DNA of 64,000 bases from Psychromonas sp. SA13A (GCF_011378715.1 NZ_WTKU01000013.1:48871-112870); one strand, 5' to 3'. Positions 19,853 to 29,495 are shown, counted from the stretch's first letter. Program-made: numbers and translations. Notes: generated from the sequence alone by a model not told the origin.

Positions 19853-20073
19853 AATCTTCCCAATAAAATTAAACTTAAAAACAAACTTATGAGATCAATT
19901 AAACCTCTCAAAAAATAGGTTTATTGTGACTTTTTTATATGCATTTTGTCTAATCGTATGTGATTAATATTTATCAAAATAGATCAGGAGGCTATGTGAG
20001 TTGAATCTGAGTAAATTTTAGTTTTGTTACAAAAATACGTAATTAATCTGTTATTTATTATTTAGGTGATGAT

Positions 20074-20184
20074 ATGTCAAAGAGTGAAATGAAAAAGCCC
20101 GTTTTATCATTGAAAGAAAAACGGAAACTTAAGAAAGAAGATAATAGCAATAAAATTGTAAAACCTAGAAAAAGAAAAGGTTAA
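20074..20184 (+). CDS. Small basic protein (36 residues)
   Basis: Short reading frame beginning MSKSEMKKPVLSLKEKR and ending in PRKRKG. It has about 15 Lys/Arg in 36 residues, suggesting nucleic-acid or ribosome contact (inference). Supports: AGGTGATGAT just before the ATG, and an intrinsic terminator starting 7 bases after the stop. Similar short lysine-rich proteins exist in related genera, but I cannot name the family. Confidence 0.5.
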   Translation: MSKSEMKKPVLSLKEKRKLKKEDNSNKIVKPRKRKG

Positions 20185-20190
20185 ATAATG

Positions 20191-20217
20191 ATGGGGCCAT
20201 ATATTGGCCTCATTTTA
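20191..20217 (+). terminator. Terminator of the small basic gene
   Basis: A 9-bp stem ATGGGGCCA (20191-20199) / TGGCCTCAT (20205-20213), including one G-T pair, loop TATAT, then TTTT. Confidence 0.75.
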
Positions 20218-20471
20218 AAAATTACCGATTGAAAATCAAACACAACAATAGTCAAAATAGTTATAAAAATTGTATATGAGGTGCTGTGTCGTCGTAGTGA
20301 AAATAACAAAATATATTTTATCTTATTGAAATATATTTGTTATTTCTATTTTAACCCCACCCAATCTACATTAACGAACGTTAAATTAATCTTTAACGTC
20401 TCTACGAATAAATGTTCTGACTTGTGTTAGATCTTTAAATAATTGTTGTATTAATAATACTGAGAATAAAA

Positions 20472-20885
20472 ATGAATCAAAAACCAGAGATTACTATTTC
20501 GTCCTTAGATTTAGATCGATTATATAACGTCATTGATCTGTTATCTAAAAACAGTGTGGCAGGAGTGAGTGGACTTGAAGAGGAACTCGCTCGTGCCAAT
20601 ATAGTCGATCCTGAACAGATTCTTCCGGATCTAGTTACCATGAATTCTACCGTCAAATTTTCTGTTGACTCATCACTAAAAGAGTTTGTGCTTACCCTTG
20701 TTTATCCCAAAGATATTGATTCAAAAGGTGAGAAAATATCAATATTAGCTCCCGTCGGAAGCGCTCTTCTTGGGCTTTCTATAGGGGACAGAATTGAATG
20801 GCCAAAACCAGGTGGGGGAACAATCAAAGTAATGATTAAAGAAATACTGTATCAACCAGAGAGAGATGGCGAACTTCATCGATAA
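20472..20885 (+). CDS. rnk: Regulator of nucleoside diphosphate kinase Rnk
   Basis: 137 residues. The C-terminal half is the GreA/GreB-type FKBP-like domain (STVKFSVDS ... YPKDID ... ISILAPVGSALLGLSIGDRIEWPKPGG), while the N-terminus is a short helical part instead of the Gre coiled coil. This fits Rnk, which binds RNA polymerase and affects NDP kinase levels. It stands alone with no partner gene. The usual length is about 136. Confidence 0.92.
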   Translation: MNQKPEITISSLDLDRLYNVIDLLSKNSVAGVSGLEEELARANIVDPEQILPDLVTMNSTVKFSVDSSLKEFVLTLVYPKDIDSKGEKISILAPVGSALLGLSIGDRIEWPKPGGGTIKVMIKEILYQPERDGELHR

Positions 20886-21176
20886 GTAACATTAAAAAGT
20901 TCGGTGATCGCTATGCCACCGAATAATTTATAGCTGCGCTTATATCATGGCTCTTTATATCTGGGCAACACAAGGGTCGTAGTCCCAAAGGGCTATCAAA
21001 GCATAACCAAATAAAGACTAAATAAAATGAATGCTTATTTTCAAATATTCTTTTTAAAATATGGCATTCCATTTTTGAGTTCAAAATAATACAAGATCGC
21101 ATGTTGACGATTAAATTGAAAAGCAATCTCTGATAGAACTAATATTTCATTTTAACTTTAAAGGAAGCATTTTATT

Positions 21177-22049
21177 ATGTGGATAATATATGCATTACTC
21201 GCTACTGTTTTTTTTGGTATGCGAGGGGTATTGTACCAATGGACATCACAGAAAAAGATGAACCGAAATTTATTCTTATTTGGCGTCTTTTTTGTAGGAT
21301 TTTTAGTAAGTATTTCTGGTGTCGCCTTGCTAGACCAAGAATGGTATGGATGGGCGGATATTGCCGTTGGTTTAGCATTAGGCTTTGGTTCTTTTGCCGC
21401 TAATGCTTTTTTACATAAAGGCTTTTCTGTTGGAAAGGCTTCCCTCATTAGTATTTTGTCTGGGTTAACTCCCTTATTTGTACTGATTTTTGCTTTTTTA
21501 TTATGGCAAGAGACCTTGACCACACTGCAATTGATTGGCTTTTTTATCATTTTTGGTGGTCTTTATATTATCCGCTACTCCAATGAAATTTCCATAACCA
21601 ATTTACAAGGTGCGCAATGGGGATTACTTGCAGCATTATTCTTTTCATTTAATGACTTATTAGGTAAGCAGTCCACTCTTCTTGAGGCTGATACGTTCGC
21701 CACATTAACCTCAATGTTTGGTTTTGGTAGTTTTCTTTTTGCGATGAGTTGGTTAGCCAATCGTAAAAAAATAGTGGAGGATGAAAATGACACTCGTCCT
21801 AGTTGGTCTGGATTAAAAACATTTTCCTGCGGCTTATTTATTGGATTGACTAATGTCGCTGGCATGGTTGCAATAATATCCGCTTTTTCAATTGGCAACA
21901 CAGGATTAGTATCAGCTATTTCTGGAATGAATATCTTAATCATCCTGTTGTACTCTCGCATTATTTTAAAAGAATCTTTTACTCGCCAAGAGTTTTTAGG
22001 ATTAGCTACCGCTTTCATAGGGGTTATAGTACTGAGATTGAGCTATTAA
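21177..22049 (+). CDS. EamA/DMT-family transporter
   Basis: Membrane protein of 290 residues with ten hydrophobic segments in two EamA repeats (about 1-135 and 150-290). The second repeat ends with the family-typical 'SRIILKESFTRQEFLGLATAFIG' pattern (quoted with the first residues only as landmark: ILKESFTRQEFLG). The family exports metabolites. The substrate cannot be predicted. AAGGAAG precedes the ATG. It is a single gene, convergent or divergent with nothing close. Confidence 0.8.
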   Translation: MWIIYALLATVFFGMRGVLYQWTSQKKMNRNLFLFGVFFVGFLVSISGVALLDQEWYGWADIAVGLALGFGSFAANAFLHKGFSVGKASLISILSGLTPLFVLIFAFLLWQETLTTLQLIGFFIIFGGLYIIRYSNEISITNLQGAQWGLLAALFFSFNDLLGKQSTLLEADTFATLTSMFGFGSFLFAMSWLANRKKIVEDENDTRPSWSGLKTFSCGLFIGLTNVAGMVAIISAFSIGNTGLVSAISGMNILIILLYSRIILKESFTRQEFLGLATAFIGVIVLRLSY

Positions 22050-22568
22050 TAATTCCTGTTTTGAAGTGATTAAAAAGTAATCATTAAATTAATGCGACGC
22101 AAAATCGTCGTGTACTTTTTATATATAGTTTGTGTGTGATTTATGACATTTTTTAATTTTTTGGGTAAATAAACTTTATAAAAAACTATTTTTCTTAAAG
22201 TGTAGAAATTCTACAGTTGGTTAGGTGGTTAGGTGATAGGAGTTATATGGCATATTTATATTTTGATGAGTCAATTCGAGATAATGGATGTTCAGATTAA
22301 CTTAGCTTTTACTTTTTGCTTGTAAGCGTTTTATGTTCAAATTGTAAATCCATCTCTTCTCTTTAGCTTTAAATTGTACATTCAGCACCTCTTTTAATAT
22401 TTTTTTATCATTAATATTACTATTTGTGATTGTTATTTGGCTTTAAGTGTTTAATATGCAAATCAAATGTTAAGTTTCTACCTAATAATAGGCATTTTTA
22501 TGTCGGGTATTTACGAAGAAAATTAATATTTAACATATTTTTTACTTTTCAAATTGCAGGGAATCTTA
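22050..22568. other. Upstream region of the lipoprotein gene with a 15-base palindrome
   Basis: No gene seen. A weak hairpin CGACG/CGTCG (22095-22110) may end the EamA gene. TGTAGAAATTCTACA at 22201-22215 is a perfect 7+1+7 dyad. Bases 22186-22216 match 32330-32360 at 28 of 31 positions, so the dyad belongs to a repeated unit. Confidence 0.5.
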
Positions 22569-23936
22569 ATGAAAAAAACATTACTCGCTCTAAGTGTTGC
22601 TGGTTTATTAACAGCATGCGGTGGTTCAGATGGTACTAATACAAGTACTGGTTCAAGTAGCTTCAAAGTTATTGATGGTTATTTAAGTGATGCAGAAGTT
22701 TGTGTAATAGCCGAAGGTGCTGATATTTGTACTAAAATTGGTGAAACTGATGAAAATGGCAGTATCGAAATTCCAGCGGGAACTACAGGGCAATTAGTCG
22801 CAACAATCATTGCTGGTAAAACATCAGATGCAGACAGTATCGGTTTTGTTGATACGACATATCAAATGCTGGCTGATATTAAGGTTAGTACTCATAACGT
22901 TATCACTCCTTATACAACATTAGATGCACTTGATCCTGATAAATCAATAGCAGATATTGCTGCAGAGCTGGGGTTAAATGTTGATGTTATTAATGGAGAT
23001 TATGTTGCATCAACCAGTGAAGAAAAAGAAACAGTACATGCAATTGCAAGAGCCCTAGCGTCACAATTAAATGAAAGTAAAGACGAGAATGAACCTGCAA
23101 CATTATTAACACAAGCAATTCATATAAAAGCGTACATTGATGATAATGAAATTACGGACTTATCTAATGCTCATTTTAGTATCGATAGTAATAACATCGT
23201 TACACATAGTATCAGTAATCCTAAATTAAATACTTTCATTACAAACAACCTATATGTTGAAGATGATCCTGACTCAAACTTTAAATCCCGAGTAAACCTA
23301 TTCAATTTATATAATTTAAATGAAATTAGAAATGAATCAGAGAATTTTGAAGTAGGCTTTACTTCAGGTACAAATATTTCAATATATAATTCTGATGAGA
23401 AAATTGACGCTGAATTCACTACAGAAGGTAATATAATCAACCTTTCGATTGACGGTGAATCTGTTTCAGATGAGTTTATTTACGTAGGTGATAATTTAGC
23501 TTTAGTCGTCACCAGTTCAGATAGTGATTTAATTACTTATGTAGATTCAGATGCGGATGATAGAGACATAGTTTGGTCTAAAGATTATTTTATCGATAAT
23601 ACATTTTATTATATCTTCGATGATTCTGATTCGGACACGCCTAAACCTGCCATTATAGATATAACTTTTGCAGAGGATGGTACTGCGATAATGCATGATC
23701 AAGGTCCAGAAGAGAATATCACTTGGGAGGTTGATGGTTTGTATTTAACACTTTATTTTGATGCTAATGATCCGGATGATTCAATAACAATCTTAAAGTA
23801 TGTAGCTGAAGGTGATATAACTTTATTTGCAGAAAAGGCTGAACCTGGATATAAACCTTCTTCTTATGGTTTGATGTCTACGAATCAAACATTAGCAAAA
23901 CAAATCTTTAATCGTTGGAATACATTGGCTAATTAA
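22569..23936 (+). CDS. Lipoprotein of unknown function
   Basis: 455 residues starting at ATG 22569 (AGGGA 7 bases before it) with a clear lipobox LLTAC followed by GGSDG. The first 60 mature residues (VIDGYLSDAEVCV ... ETDENGSIEIPAG) resemble a carboxypeptidase-regulatory/Ig-like fold, often found in surface lipoproteins. The acidic C-terminal half (many Asp/Glu, DSDSDT stretches) fits calcium or surface exposure in a marine cell. No family recognised. Single gene. Confidence 0.75.
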   Translation: MKKTLLALSVAGLLTACGGSDGTNTSTGSSSFKVIDGYLSDAEVCVIAEGADICTKIGETDENGSIEIPAGTTGQLVATIIAGKTSDADSIGFVDTTYQMLADIKVSTHNVITPYTTLDALDPDKSIADIAAELGLNVDVINGDYVASTSEEKETVHAIARALASQLNESKDENEPATLLTQAIHIKAYIDDNEITDLSNAHFSIDSNNIVTHSISNPKLNTFITNNLYVEDDPDSNFKSRVNLFNLYNLNEIRNESENFEVGFTSGTNISIYNSDEKIDAEFTTEGNIINLSIDGESVSDEFIYVGDNLALVVTSSDSDLITYVDSDADDRDIVWSKDYFIDNTFYYIFDDSDSDTPKPAIIDITFAEDGTAIMHDQGPEENITWEVDGLYLTLYFDANDPDDSITILKYVAEGDITLFAEKAEPGYKPSSYGLMSTNQTLAKQIFNRWNTLAN

Positions 23937-23947
23937 TTAGTGTTAAA

Positions 23948-23972
23948 CTCCCCACGCTGGGTGCGCGGGGAG
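23948..23972 (+). terminator. Hairpin after the lipoprotein gene
   Basis: CTCCCC (23948-23953) pairs with GGGGAG (23967-23972), with an inner CGC/GCG. Only a weak T tract follows. Confidence 0.55.
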
Positions 23973-24695
23973 CTTATTTATATGAACCACTTTTTAAAAG
24001 GTACTCTTAACTAAGCTAGGTCTGTGATTCTCTATAATTACATTTTAAATATAATCAAAAACTTCCAGAACCGTTTCTAACTCCCATTGGTATAAGCTCA
24101 TTCTTAGATGCATCTATTAGGGGACTGTCATTAGAGAACTGTCAAGTTAATAACTGCCTCAGCCATTATTATGGCATCTGCTAAGCCTAAATTTAGGTCA
24201 TATTTATTAGGATCTAATGCAGCAAAAATAGTTCGTCATGCACCTTGTTCGGTTTTTGTCGTGAGATAATTGAAGTTGTGAGCATTTAATTAAGTCTATT
24301 TATGTGTGATTTTTTCATCTTTTCACCTCAATTCTGCTATTTATTTAAAACACTTTAATGCGCATAAAAAAGCAAATAATTACACTTTTATGCGCATAAA
24401 AGTGTAATTAGCTGCTTATCTAAGAATCTTAAATTAGATTGTTTATTGGAATTTTAGTTTTTTGATTCAGTTGTTGGTTATTATTAGGGAGGGAGTTTTT
24501 GTTTATTATGGCTTTTTTGGTAAGAGTAGGTGGCTTTACGATGTCATTAAATGGCGTTTTTAAGTAATCATTTTCTGTTATAATTATTCTTTTAAAATGT
24601 CAGTTGAAGGTTAGTAGCAATCACTTCTTTAATGTGAACGGTATAACACTCTTATTTGGCTTAATGATCTTCCTTTATTTTATTCTTGGTGTTTT
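23973..24695. other. Non-coding stretch with a perfect 32-base palindrome
   Basis: No gene seen. At 24378-24409 the two 16-base halves (AATTACACTTTTATGC and its exact complement) form a perfect palindrome with no loop bases. A third TGCGCATAA half lies just upstream at about 24359-24367. It precedes the dusA fragment by about 290 bases. Confidence 0.5.
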
Positions 24696-24758
24696 ATGCA
24701 AAATTTCCCTACAAACCACTTTTCTATTGCTCCGATGCTTGATTGGACTGATTTTTAG
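24696..24758 (+). pseudogene. dusA: 5' fragment of dusA (left junction of the island)
   Basis: Reads [20 protein letters not shown] then stop. The first 19 codons match the start of the intact dusA at 34788 at 17 of 19 residues, with 18 identical bases ATGCTTGATTGGACTGAT (24735-24752 and 34827-34844). Similarity ends abruptly at 24752. This is the remnant left when an element integrates in the 5' end of dusA, a known integration target. Confidence 0.85.
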
Positions 24759-25195
24759 TTGTTAACTCGGTTTTTGGCTCATGAGGCAGACTATAGGCGT
24801 ACCATTATTTTTATATTTTATTTTTAAGCTAAAAGGCGTACCTATCTATTGTGATTCAAAGCTAATCACTGACTTCAAAAATAAATCGATTAAGTTTGTT
24901 ATTATTTCAATTGTAGAATATAGATGTCGTAAATAGGAAGGAGACTACATACATCAGGCTAGAGATGTAAATAAGAGCCTATACATTAACAACATTCCGA
25001 AAAAGTTCAGCTTATGCGAGAAGACGCTAAGCATTTTATTCTGCCAAAAAGAAAACACCGAACTTTTCCACGTTCAGTGCTCTATATTTCGTTTAGGTTA
25101 AGCCTAAAACCCATTAACCGAACTGTATTACCTTGCAGGGCTAGTTTTTATATTATATAAAGAAAGGAATTGTATCGTACCCTGTTTGAAATAGT
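24759..25195. other. Left end of the island, no gene seen
   Basis: No supported reading frame. An inverted pair CGAAAAAGTTC / GAACTTTTCC with flanking CATTAAC (24984) and GTTCAGT (25072) looks faintly like a degenerate attC site. Confidence 0.3.
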
Positions 25196-26050
25196 TTAAT
25201 ATCGATTGTTACTACCCAATAGCATTATTTTATCTTCAATTGCTTTAGATACAGCATTACATCCAATGTTAATGACTTTACGTGGATCATTTATATCTGT
25301 TGTAGTGTTTTCAAACAACTGTTTTACTGTTAAACACCATTCATACATAAACTCTGTGTTGACATTTACTTTTGCAGTTCCTAAAGATATTGCTCTTAAA
25401 ATATCTTTATCGGAAATTCCCGTTCCACCATGTAAGACCAAAGGGATTTTTGTGGCTAAGGAAATTTCTTCCATTTCAGCAAAGCCAATTTTTGCTTTTC
25501 CTCGATATAAGCCATGTGTAGAGCCAAGAGCAGGAGCAAAAGCAGTTGGTTTTAGTTTAGCTATTTCTTCGCACTCCTTGAGATCTGCATAAATCACATT
25601 AGAATTTACGATGCCATCTTCAGAACCTGCAATTGTTCCTAATTCGAGCTCAACCGAGACATCTTTGCTTTTCGCATAATTAATAACTTCAAGTGAAAGT
25701 TTTAGATTTTCTTTAAATGGGAGATGTGAACCATCAAACATAACAGATGTGAAACCTGCATCAATTGCTTCTTTACATATTTTGACTGATTTTCCGTGAT
25801 CCAAATGAATAACAACCGGTGTAGTGATTTCTAAGTAATCAATAAGATGAGTGACTATTGAAACAATTGTTTTAAATCCACCCATTTGCGGAATACTGCC
25901 TGAAGAAACGCCTAATATAACTGCTGATTTTTGTTTCTTCGCAGCATTTAAAACTGCGGTGATCCATTCAATATTATGTATGTTGAATTGCCCGACAGCA
26001 AATTTTTCTTTATATGCAAGTTCTATTACCGGTTTCATTGAAGTTAACAT
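25196..26050 (-). CDS. Class II sugar-bisphosphate aldolase (FbaA/GatY/KbaY family)
   Basis: 284-residue zinc aldolase. Visible metal and active-site segments: VIHLDHGKS, ELELGTIAGSEDG, ALGSTHGLY and VLHGGTGI. The length fits GatY/KbaY-type enzymes, which cleave ketose bisphosphates to DHAP plus an aldehyde. Last gene of a five-gene minus-strand operon behind a PfkB kinase and a PTS. It probably cleaves the doubly phosphorylated sugar made by them (inference). Exact substrate is unknown. Confidence 0.88.
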   Translation of the reverse strand: MLTSMKPVIELAYKEKFAVGQFNIHNIEWITAVLNAAKKQKSAVILGVSSGSIPQMGGFKTIVSIVTHLIDYLEITTPVVIHLDHGKSVKICKEAIDAGFTSVMFDGSHLPFKENLKLSLEVINYAKSKDVSVELELGTIAGSEDGIVNSNVIYADLKECEEIAKLKPTAFAPALGSTHGLYRGKAKIGFAEMEEISLATKIPLVLHGGTGISDKDILRAISLGTAKVNVNTEFMYEWCLTVKQLFENTTTDINDPRKVINIGCNAVSKAIEDKIMLLGSNNRY

Positions 26051-26067
26051 TATTTTGTCCTTATACT

Positions 26068-27063
26068 TTAAATTTCAGCATTAAAAAAGTCATAATCTTT
26101 CGAGTATTTAGATGTTTCTACTACATCTAACGTCGGTATTGATGTTCTAACACCCTTTTTGCCTACAGATATAGCGGCTGTTTTTGATGCAAAGTTAATT
26201 ATTTTATCTATTGACCATTTTTTTGAAACTCCATATGCAAATGCCCCATGAAAAATATCTCCTGCGCCCGTTGTGTCTATTGGGTTTTTAGACTTGTAGC
26301 TTGGAACGATAACTATTAATCCATCTTTGCACTGATTTATATTTTTAAGTGCACTTTTATTTTTCAGATCCGAGAGTAACACCCTGTAATCTAAGTAAGC
26401 ACAACCTCGTTCCCCTAGAGTGATGACTACATAGCCTCGACATATCTTTTTAAGATTTATTAAAGCATGTAATAAGTCTTCTTTTGTTGTGAATTCTTTC
26501 ATATTTGAATGAGCTAGAGCAAAGCTTTCACTAACGACCATATAATCTGTCAACTTAGCTAACTGTAAATTACTTATTCTTAGCGATCCCCCATCCATTA
26601 CCACTTTAGCATCAGGAAATTGATGTATTATTTTTTCACTTAGCTCCTGTTCACGCCCATCAATTAAAATAACATCACATTCTAAATCTGGCGGAATTGT
26701 AAATTTCGAAACATCCGCAATATGAGATGATTTTCTAAGGATAATAGTTCGACTGCCTGTATCAGTATTTACGGTTATATTTGCAAGTGGTGTTGGGTAA
26801 TTAACATTTTTGGTAATAAGACTAGTGTTCACACCAACACTTTTTAACTCTTCTATTATCCTTTCACCGTATATGTCATTGCCGACGTATCCTGTGTGAA
26901 AACATTTTTCTCCCCAAACTCCTAATAAATAAGCAGCATTTGCAGTAGGTCCTCCGCCGCTTTCATAGTAATCAGTAGCTACATATTTAGAATTTTCTTT
27001 TGGATACTCATTTACAAAAAAAAATTGATCAAAACAAGTTAGGCCAATTGTTAATATTGACAT
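26068..27063 (-). CDS. PfkB-family sugar kinase
   Basis: 331-residue ribokinase-like kinase. The N-terminal ESGGGPTANAAY glycine motif (about residues 33-44) and the catalytic DTTGAGDIFHGAFAYG motif (about 273-288) are intact. Such enzymes phosphorylate the free hydroxyl of a sugar phosphate. Placed between a PTS and a class II aldolase, it most likely adds the second phosphate to the imported sugar phosphate (inference). 17 bases separate it from the aldolase gene. Confidence 0.88.
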   Translation of the reverse strand: MSILTIGLTCFDQFFFVNEYPKENSKYVATDYYESGGGPTANAAYLLGVWGEKCFHTGYVGNDIYGERIIEELKSVGVNTSLITKNVNYPTPLANITVNTDTGSRTIILRKSSHIADVSKFTIPPDLECDVILIDGREQELSEKIIHQFPDAKVVMDGGSLRISNLQLAKLTDYMVVSESFALAHSNMKEFTTKEDLLHALINLKKICRGYVVITLGERGCAYLDYRVLLSDLKNKSALKNINQCKDGLIVIVPSYKSKNPIDTTGAGDIFHGAFAYGVSKKWSIDKIINFASKTAAISVGKKGVRTSIPTLDVVETSKYSKDYDFFNAEI

Positions 27064-27133
27064 TGTAATTCACCTTATATGCATAATTTAAAATAGGACT
27101 AGCCAGAGAGTATGGCTAGTGTTATTGAACTAA

Positions 27134-28492
27134 TTAAGAGTCAGAAACTCCAATAATTTTACCTTTATAAAGGAAAGATGGGATAATCAGTGCAATTGCT
27201 AGCAAAGCTGTGATGGCATAAATGCCTATCTGACCAATTAATGTATTGCTGTAACCTAAAAAGATACCTATAACAGTAAAATCAACATCTCCAAATGTAG
27301 TGTTAGCAAACCCAAGTGTTCCTAGTACAGGTAGTAGCAATGCAGGTAAAAAACCTAGTAATAAACCATTGACAAAAGATCCTGAAATACATCCTTTCTT
27401 ACCACCTAATTTGTCACCGTAAACGCCTGCTGTTCCACCACAGAAGAAATGTGGGACCATACCTGGGATAATTAAGGCTGCGCCAACACCACCAAGAACT
27501 ATTAATGCAACTAGTCCACCAATAAATGATGATATAAAGCCCACAATTACGGCTGTTGGAGAGTATGTAAAGAATACAGCACAATCTACAGCAGGCATCG
27601 AATTAGGAATTAATTTGTCACTAATCCCTTGGAATGCGGGTATTAATTCACTAAGTATTAATCGTATACCGTTGTATACGACTGTTACGCCTACTGCAAA
27701 CCCAATACCAGACATAAGTGAATAAAGTACAATACCTTTGTCAGTTAATGTTGATATATACTCAGTTCCAGCAAAGGTACAACAGATTAGGTAAATTAGA
27801 ATCATTATGATTGACGTTGTAATTGTAGTATCAGATAAAAAGTTCCATTTTTCAGGGATATCATTATCTGCAAAAGAATTTTTAGGTTCTCCGACTTTAG
27901 ATGCGATAAATGCTGATAAATAGTAGCCTAAGCTTGAAAAATGCCCCATTGCTATACCATCATGATCTGTCACTTTATCTGTATAACGTTGACCAATTGC
28001 GGGTGAAATCGAAGACCAAGCTCCGAGAATAAAGCCACCAATGAATACGAGTTCCTTTCCCTCCATACCACTTGCTTGTAGAACAGCAGATAATAGAGCT
28101 GCTAAGAAGAATGAATGGTGTCCAGTTAAGAAAATATATTTATATTTGGTGAATCTTGCTATTAGTAGGTTAAACATAAACCCTAATATAAGGATGATCA
28201 TTGTTTCAAAACCAAGTATTTTCTGAGCAACAGAAACAATAGCTTCATTATTTGGGATTACTCCTTGGATATTAAATGCAAATTGTATAATTTGACCTAG
28301 TGGGTTGAGGTTGTTGACGATAACGGTAGCCCCTACACCTAACATTACATAACCAGCGATTGGTTTTAATGTACCAACTAATATTTTAGATTTTGTTTCC
28401 TTGAGTAAAATTAATCCGATAAAAGAGATAAGGCCCATTAGAATTGCAGGCTCGGAAAGAATGTTCGTTAATATGTCTATAATTTTGTCCAT
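27134..28492 (-). CDS. PTS EIIC, ascorbate (UlaA/SgaT) family
   Basis: Inner-membrane sugar channel of 452 residues with about 11 hydrophobic segments. Family landmarks of UlaA-type EIIC are present: FLTGHHSFFLAALL, the GIAMGHFSSLGYYLSAFIA segment, and MPAVDCAVFFTYSPTAVIVGF. It uses separate EIIB and EIIA genes directly upstream. The UlaA family also includes non-ascorbate members. No ula catabolic genes (ulaD/E/F) accompany it, so the substrate is open. Confidence 0.85.
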   Translation of the reverse strand: MDKIIDILTNILSEPAILMGLISFIGLILLKETKSKILVGTLKPIAGYVMLGVGATVIVNNLNPLGQIIQFAFNIQGVIPNNEAIVSVAQKILGFETMIILILGFMFNLLIARFTKYKYIFLTGHHSFFLAALLSAVLQASGMEGKELVFIGGFILGAWSSISPAIGQRYTDKVTDHDGIAMGHFSSLGYYLSAFIASKVGEPKNSFADNDIPEKWNFLSDTTITTSIIMILIYLICCTFAGTEYISTLTDKGIVLYSLMSGIGFAVGVTVVYNGIRLILSELIPAFQGISDKLIPNSMPAVDCAVFFTYSPTAVIVGFISSFIGGLVALIVLGGVGAALIIPGMVPHFFCGGTAGVYGDKLGGKKGCISGSFVNGLLLGFLPALLLPVLGTLGFANTTFGDVDFTVIGIFLGYSNTLIGQIGIYAITALLAIALIIPSFLYKGKIIGVSDS

Positions 28493-28503
28493 GACACCTA
28501 TCC

Positions 28504-28785
28504 TTATGATTTATTGGTAAAATTTAATATCTGCTCTTTTATATCATCTGATATTTTCTGTATGTTTGTGTAAGATCTAATAACTATAACTTCCTTATCT
28601 TTTAATTCTGTTGCTAGTCTTTTCGCCGTTATAAAAAAATCAGCTGATTCGCTTTTTGCTGTCATTAGATCAGAAGATTTGATATTAATATCGATATTCC
28701 ACTCCTTACATAATTTTTTAATCACACCTGCCAACATAAGTGAACTACCTATACCATTCCCACACACAGTAATAATTTTTATCAT
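28504..28785 (-). CDS. PTS EIIB, ascorbate (UlaB) type
   Basis: 93-residue phosphotransfer protein. The phospho-cysteine loop VCGNGIGSSLM is at residues 7-17. Short, soluble, and placed between EIIA and EIIC genes with 9- and 11-base gaps. It relays phosphate from EIIA to the sugar at EIIC. Confidence 0.87.
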   Translation of the reverse strand: MIKIITVCGNGIGSSLMLAGVIKKLCKEWNIDINIKSSDLMTAKSESADFFITAKRLATELKDKEVIVIRSYTNIQKISDDIKEQILNFTNKS

Positions 28786-28794
28786 TTTTAACTC

Positions 28795-29205
28795 CTAAGT
28801 TAGTAATGCTTTAGCTTCTTCTAGGTTATTACAATTAATTAGTGATTTAACAAAATTTGGGGAATTACAAAGATCAGCAAGTTTTGTGATTGTATTGATG
28901 TGTTCGTCTGAGTTAGTACCAACTAAACCAAAAACAATTGAAACAGGATCATTATCCTCATTTCCAAAGTTTATAGGGGGATCAAGAGTTACAACTGAAA
29001 ATCCTGATTTTAGTGCTCCATCTTCAGGTCTTGCATGTGGCATGGCGATATGTTCATCGACTACAATATATGAACCAAATTCATCAAAAAAATCTAACAT
29101 TTTATTTTTGTAATTTTCATTACAAAAACCATTATCAACAAGCAGTTGTCCTGCAATAGAGATAGCTTCCTTTGCGTCTTCACATTTTACTTTTAAGATA
29201 ATCAA
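28795..29205 (-). CDS. PTS EIIA (mannitol/fructose/ascorbate type)
   Basis: 136-residue EIIA domain. The phospho-histidine lies in AMPHARPEDGA (about residue 57), preceded by the YIVVDEHIA strand. First gene of the operon EIIA-EIIB-EIIC-PfkB-aldolase. The promoter must lie in 29206-29495, which is AT-rich with no gene. No regulator sits beside the operon. Confidence 0.87.
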   Translation of the reverse strand: MIILKVKCEDAKEAISIAGQLLVDNGFCNENYKNKMLDFFDEFGSYIVVDEHIAMPHARPEDGALKSGFSVVTLDPPINFGNEDNDPVSIVFGLVGTNSDEHINTITKLADLCNSPNFVKSLINCNNLEEAKALLT

Positions 29206-29495
29206 ATCAATCTCCTATAAACGATTGGCTCATAGTAGTAAATATCTATTTTAATACTGTGATAGGGTTCACGGTGTAATTTACATTTGGGCATTATTTT
29301 TAAAAGTGATGTTTTTTTGAGACTTATCTTATACTTTTATTTATTAATGCTATATGAGCTGCAGAAAATATAGATTTATCTTGATAACTTTGGCTTTCTT
29401 TGGCGGGTTATTTTTTGATAGGTAGTTTAATCAAAACTCTTCAATCGAAAAATTTAATGATTTTTTATATATGACCAACTTATAGGTGAGTTTGA

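Noticed and set aside
24357..24385. Possible chromosomal dif (XerCD) site from TGCGCATAA
   Set aside because: The XerC-like arm is present but no XerD arm (TTATGTTAAAT-like) lies at the required 6-base spacing. The palindrome explains the sequence better.
24696..24758. A genuine 20-residue peptide gene
   Set aside because: Its sequence is the dusA start cut off at codon 19. It is a remnant.
27134..28492. Galactitol (GatC) PTS
   Set aside because: The GHHSFF and MPAVDCAVFFTYSPTA segments are of the UlaA/SgaT type, not GatC, although the aldolase resembles GatY.
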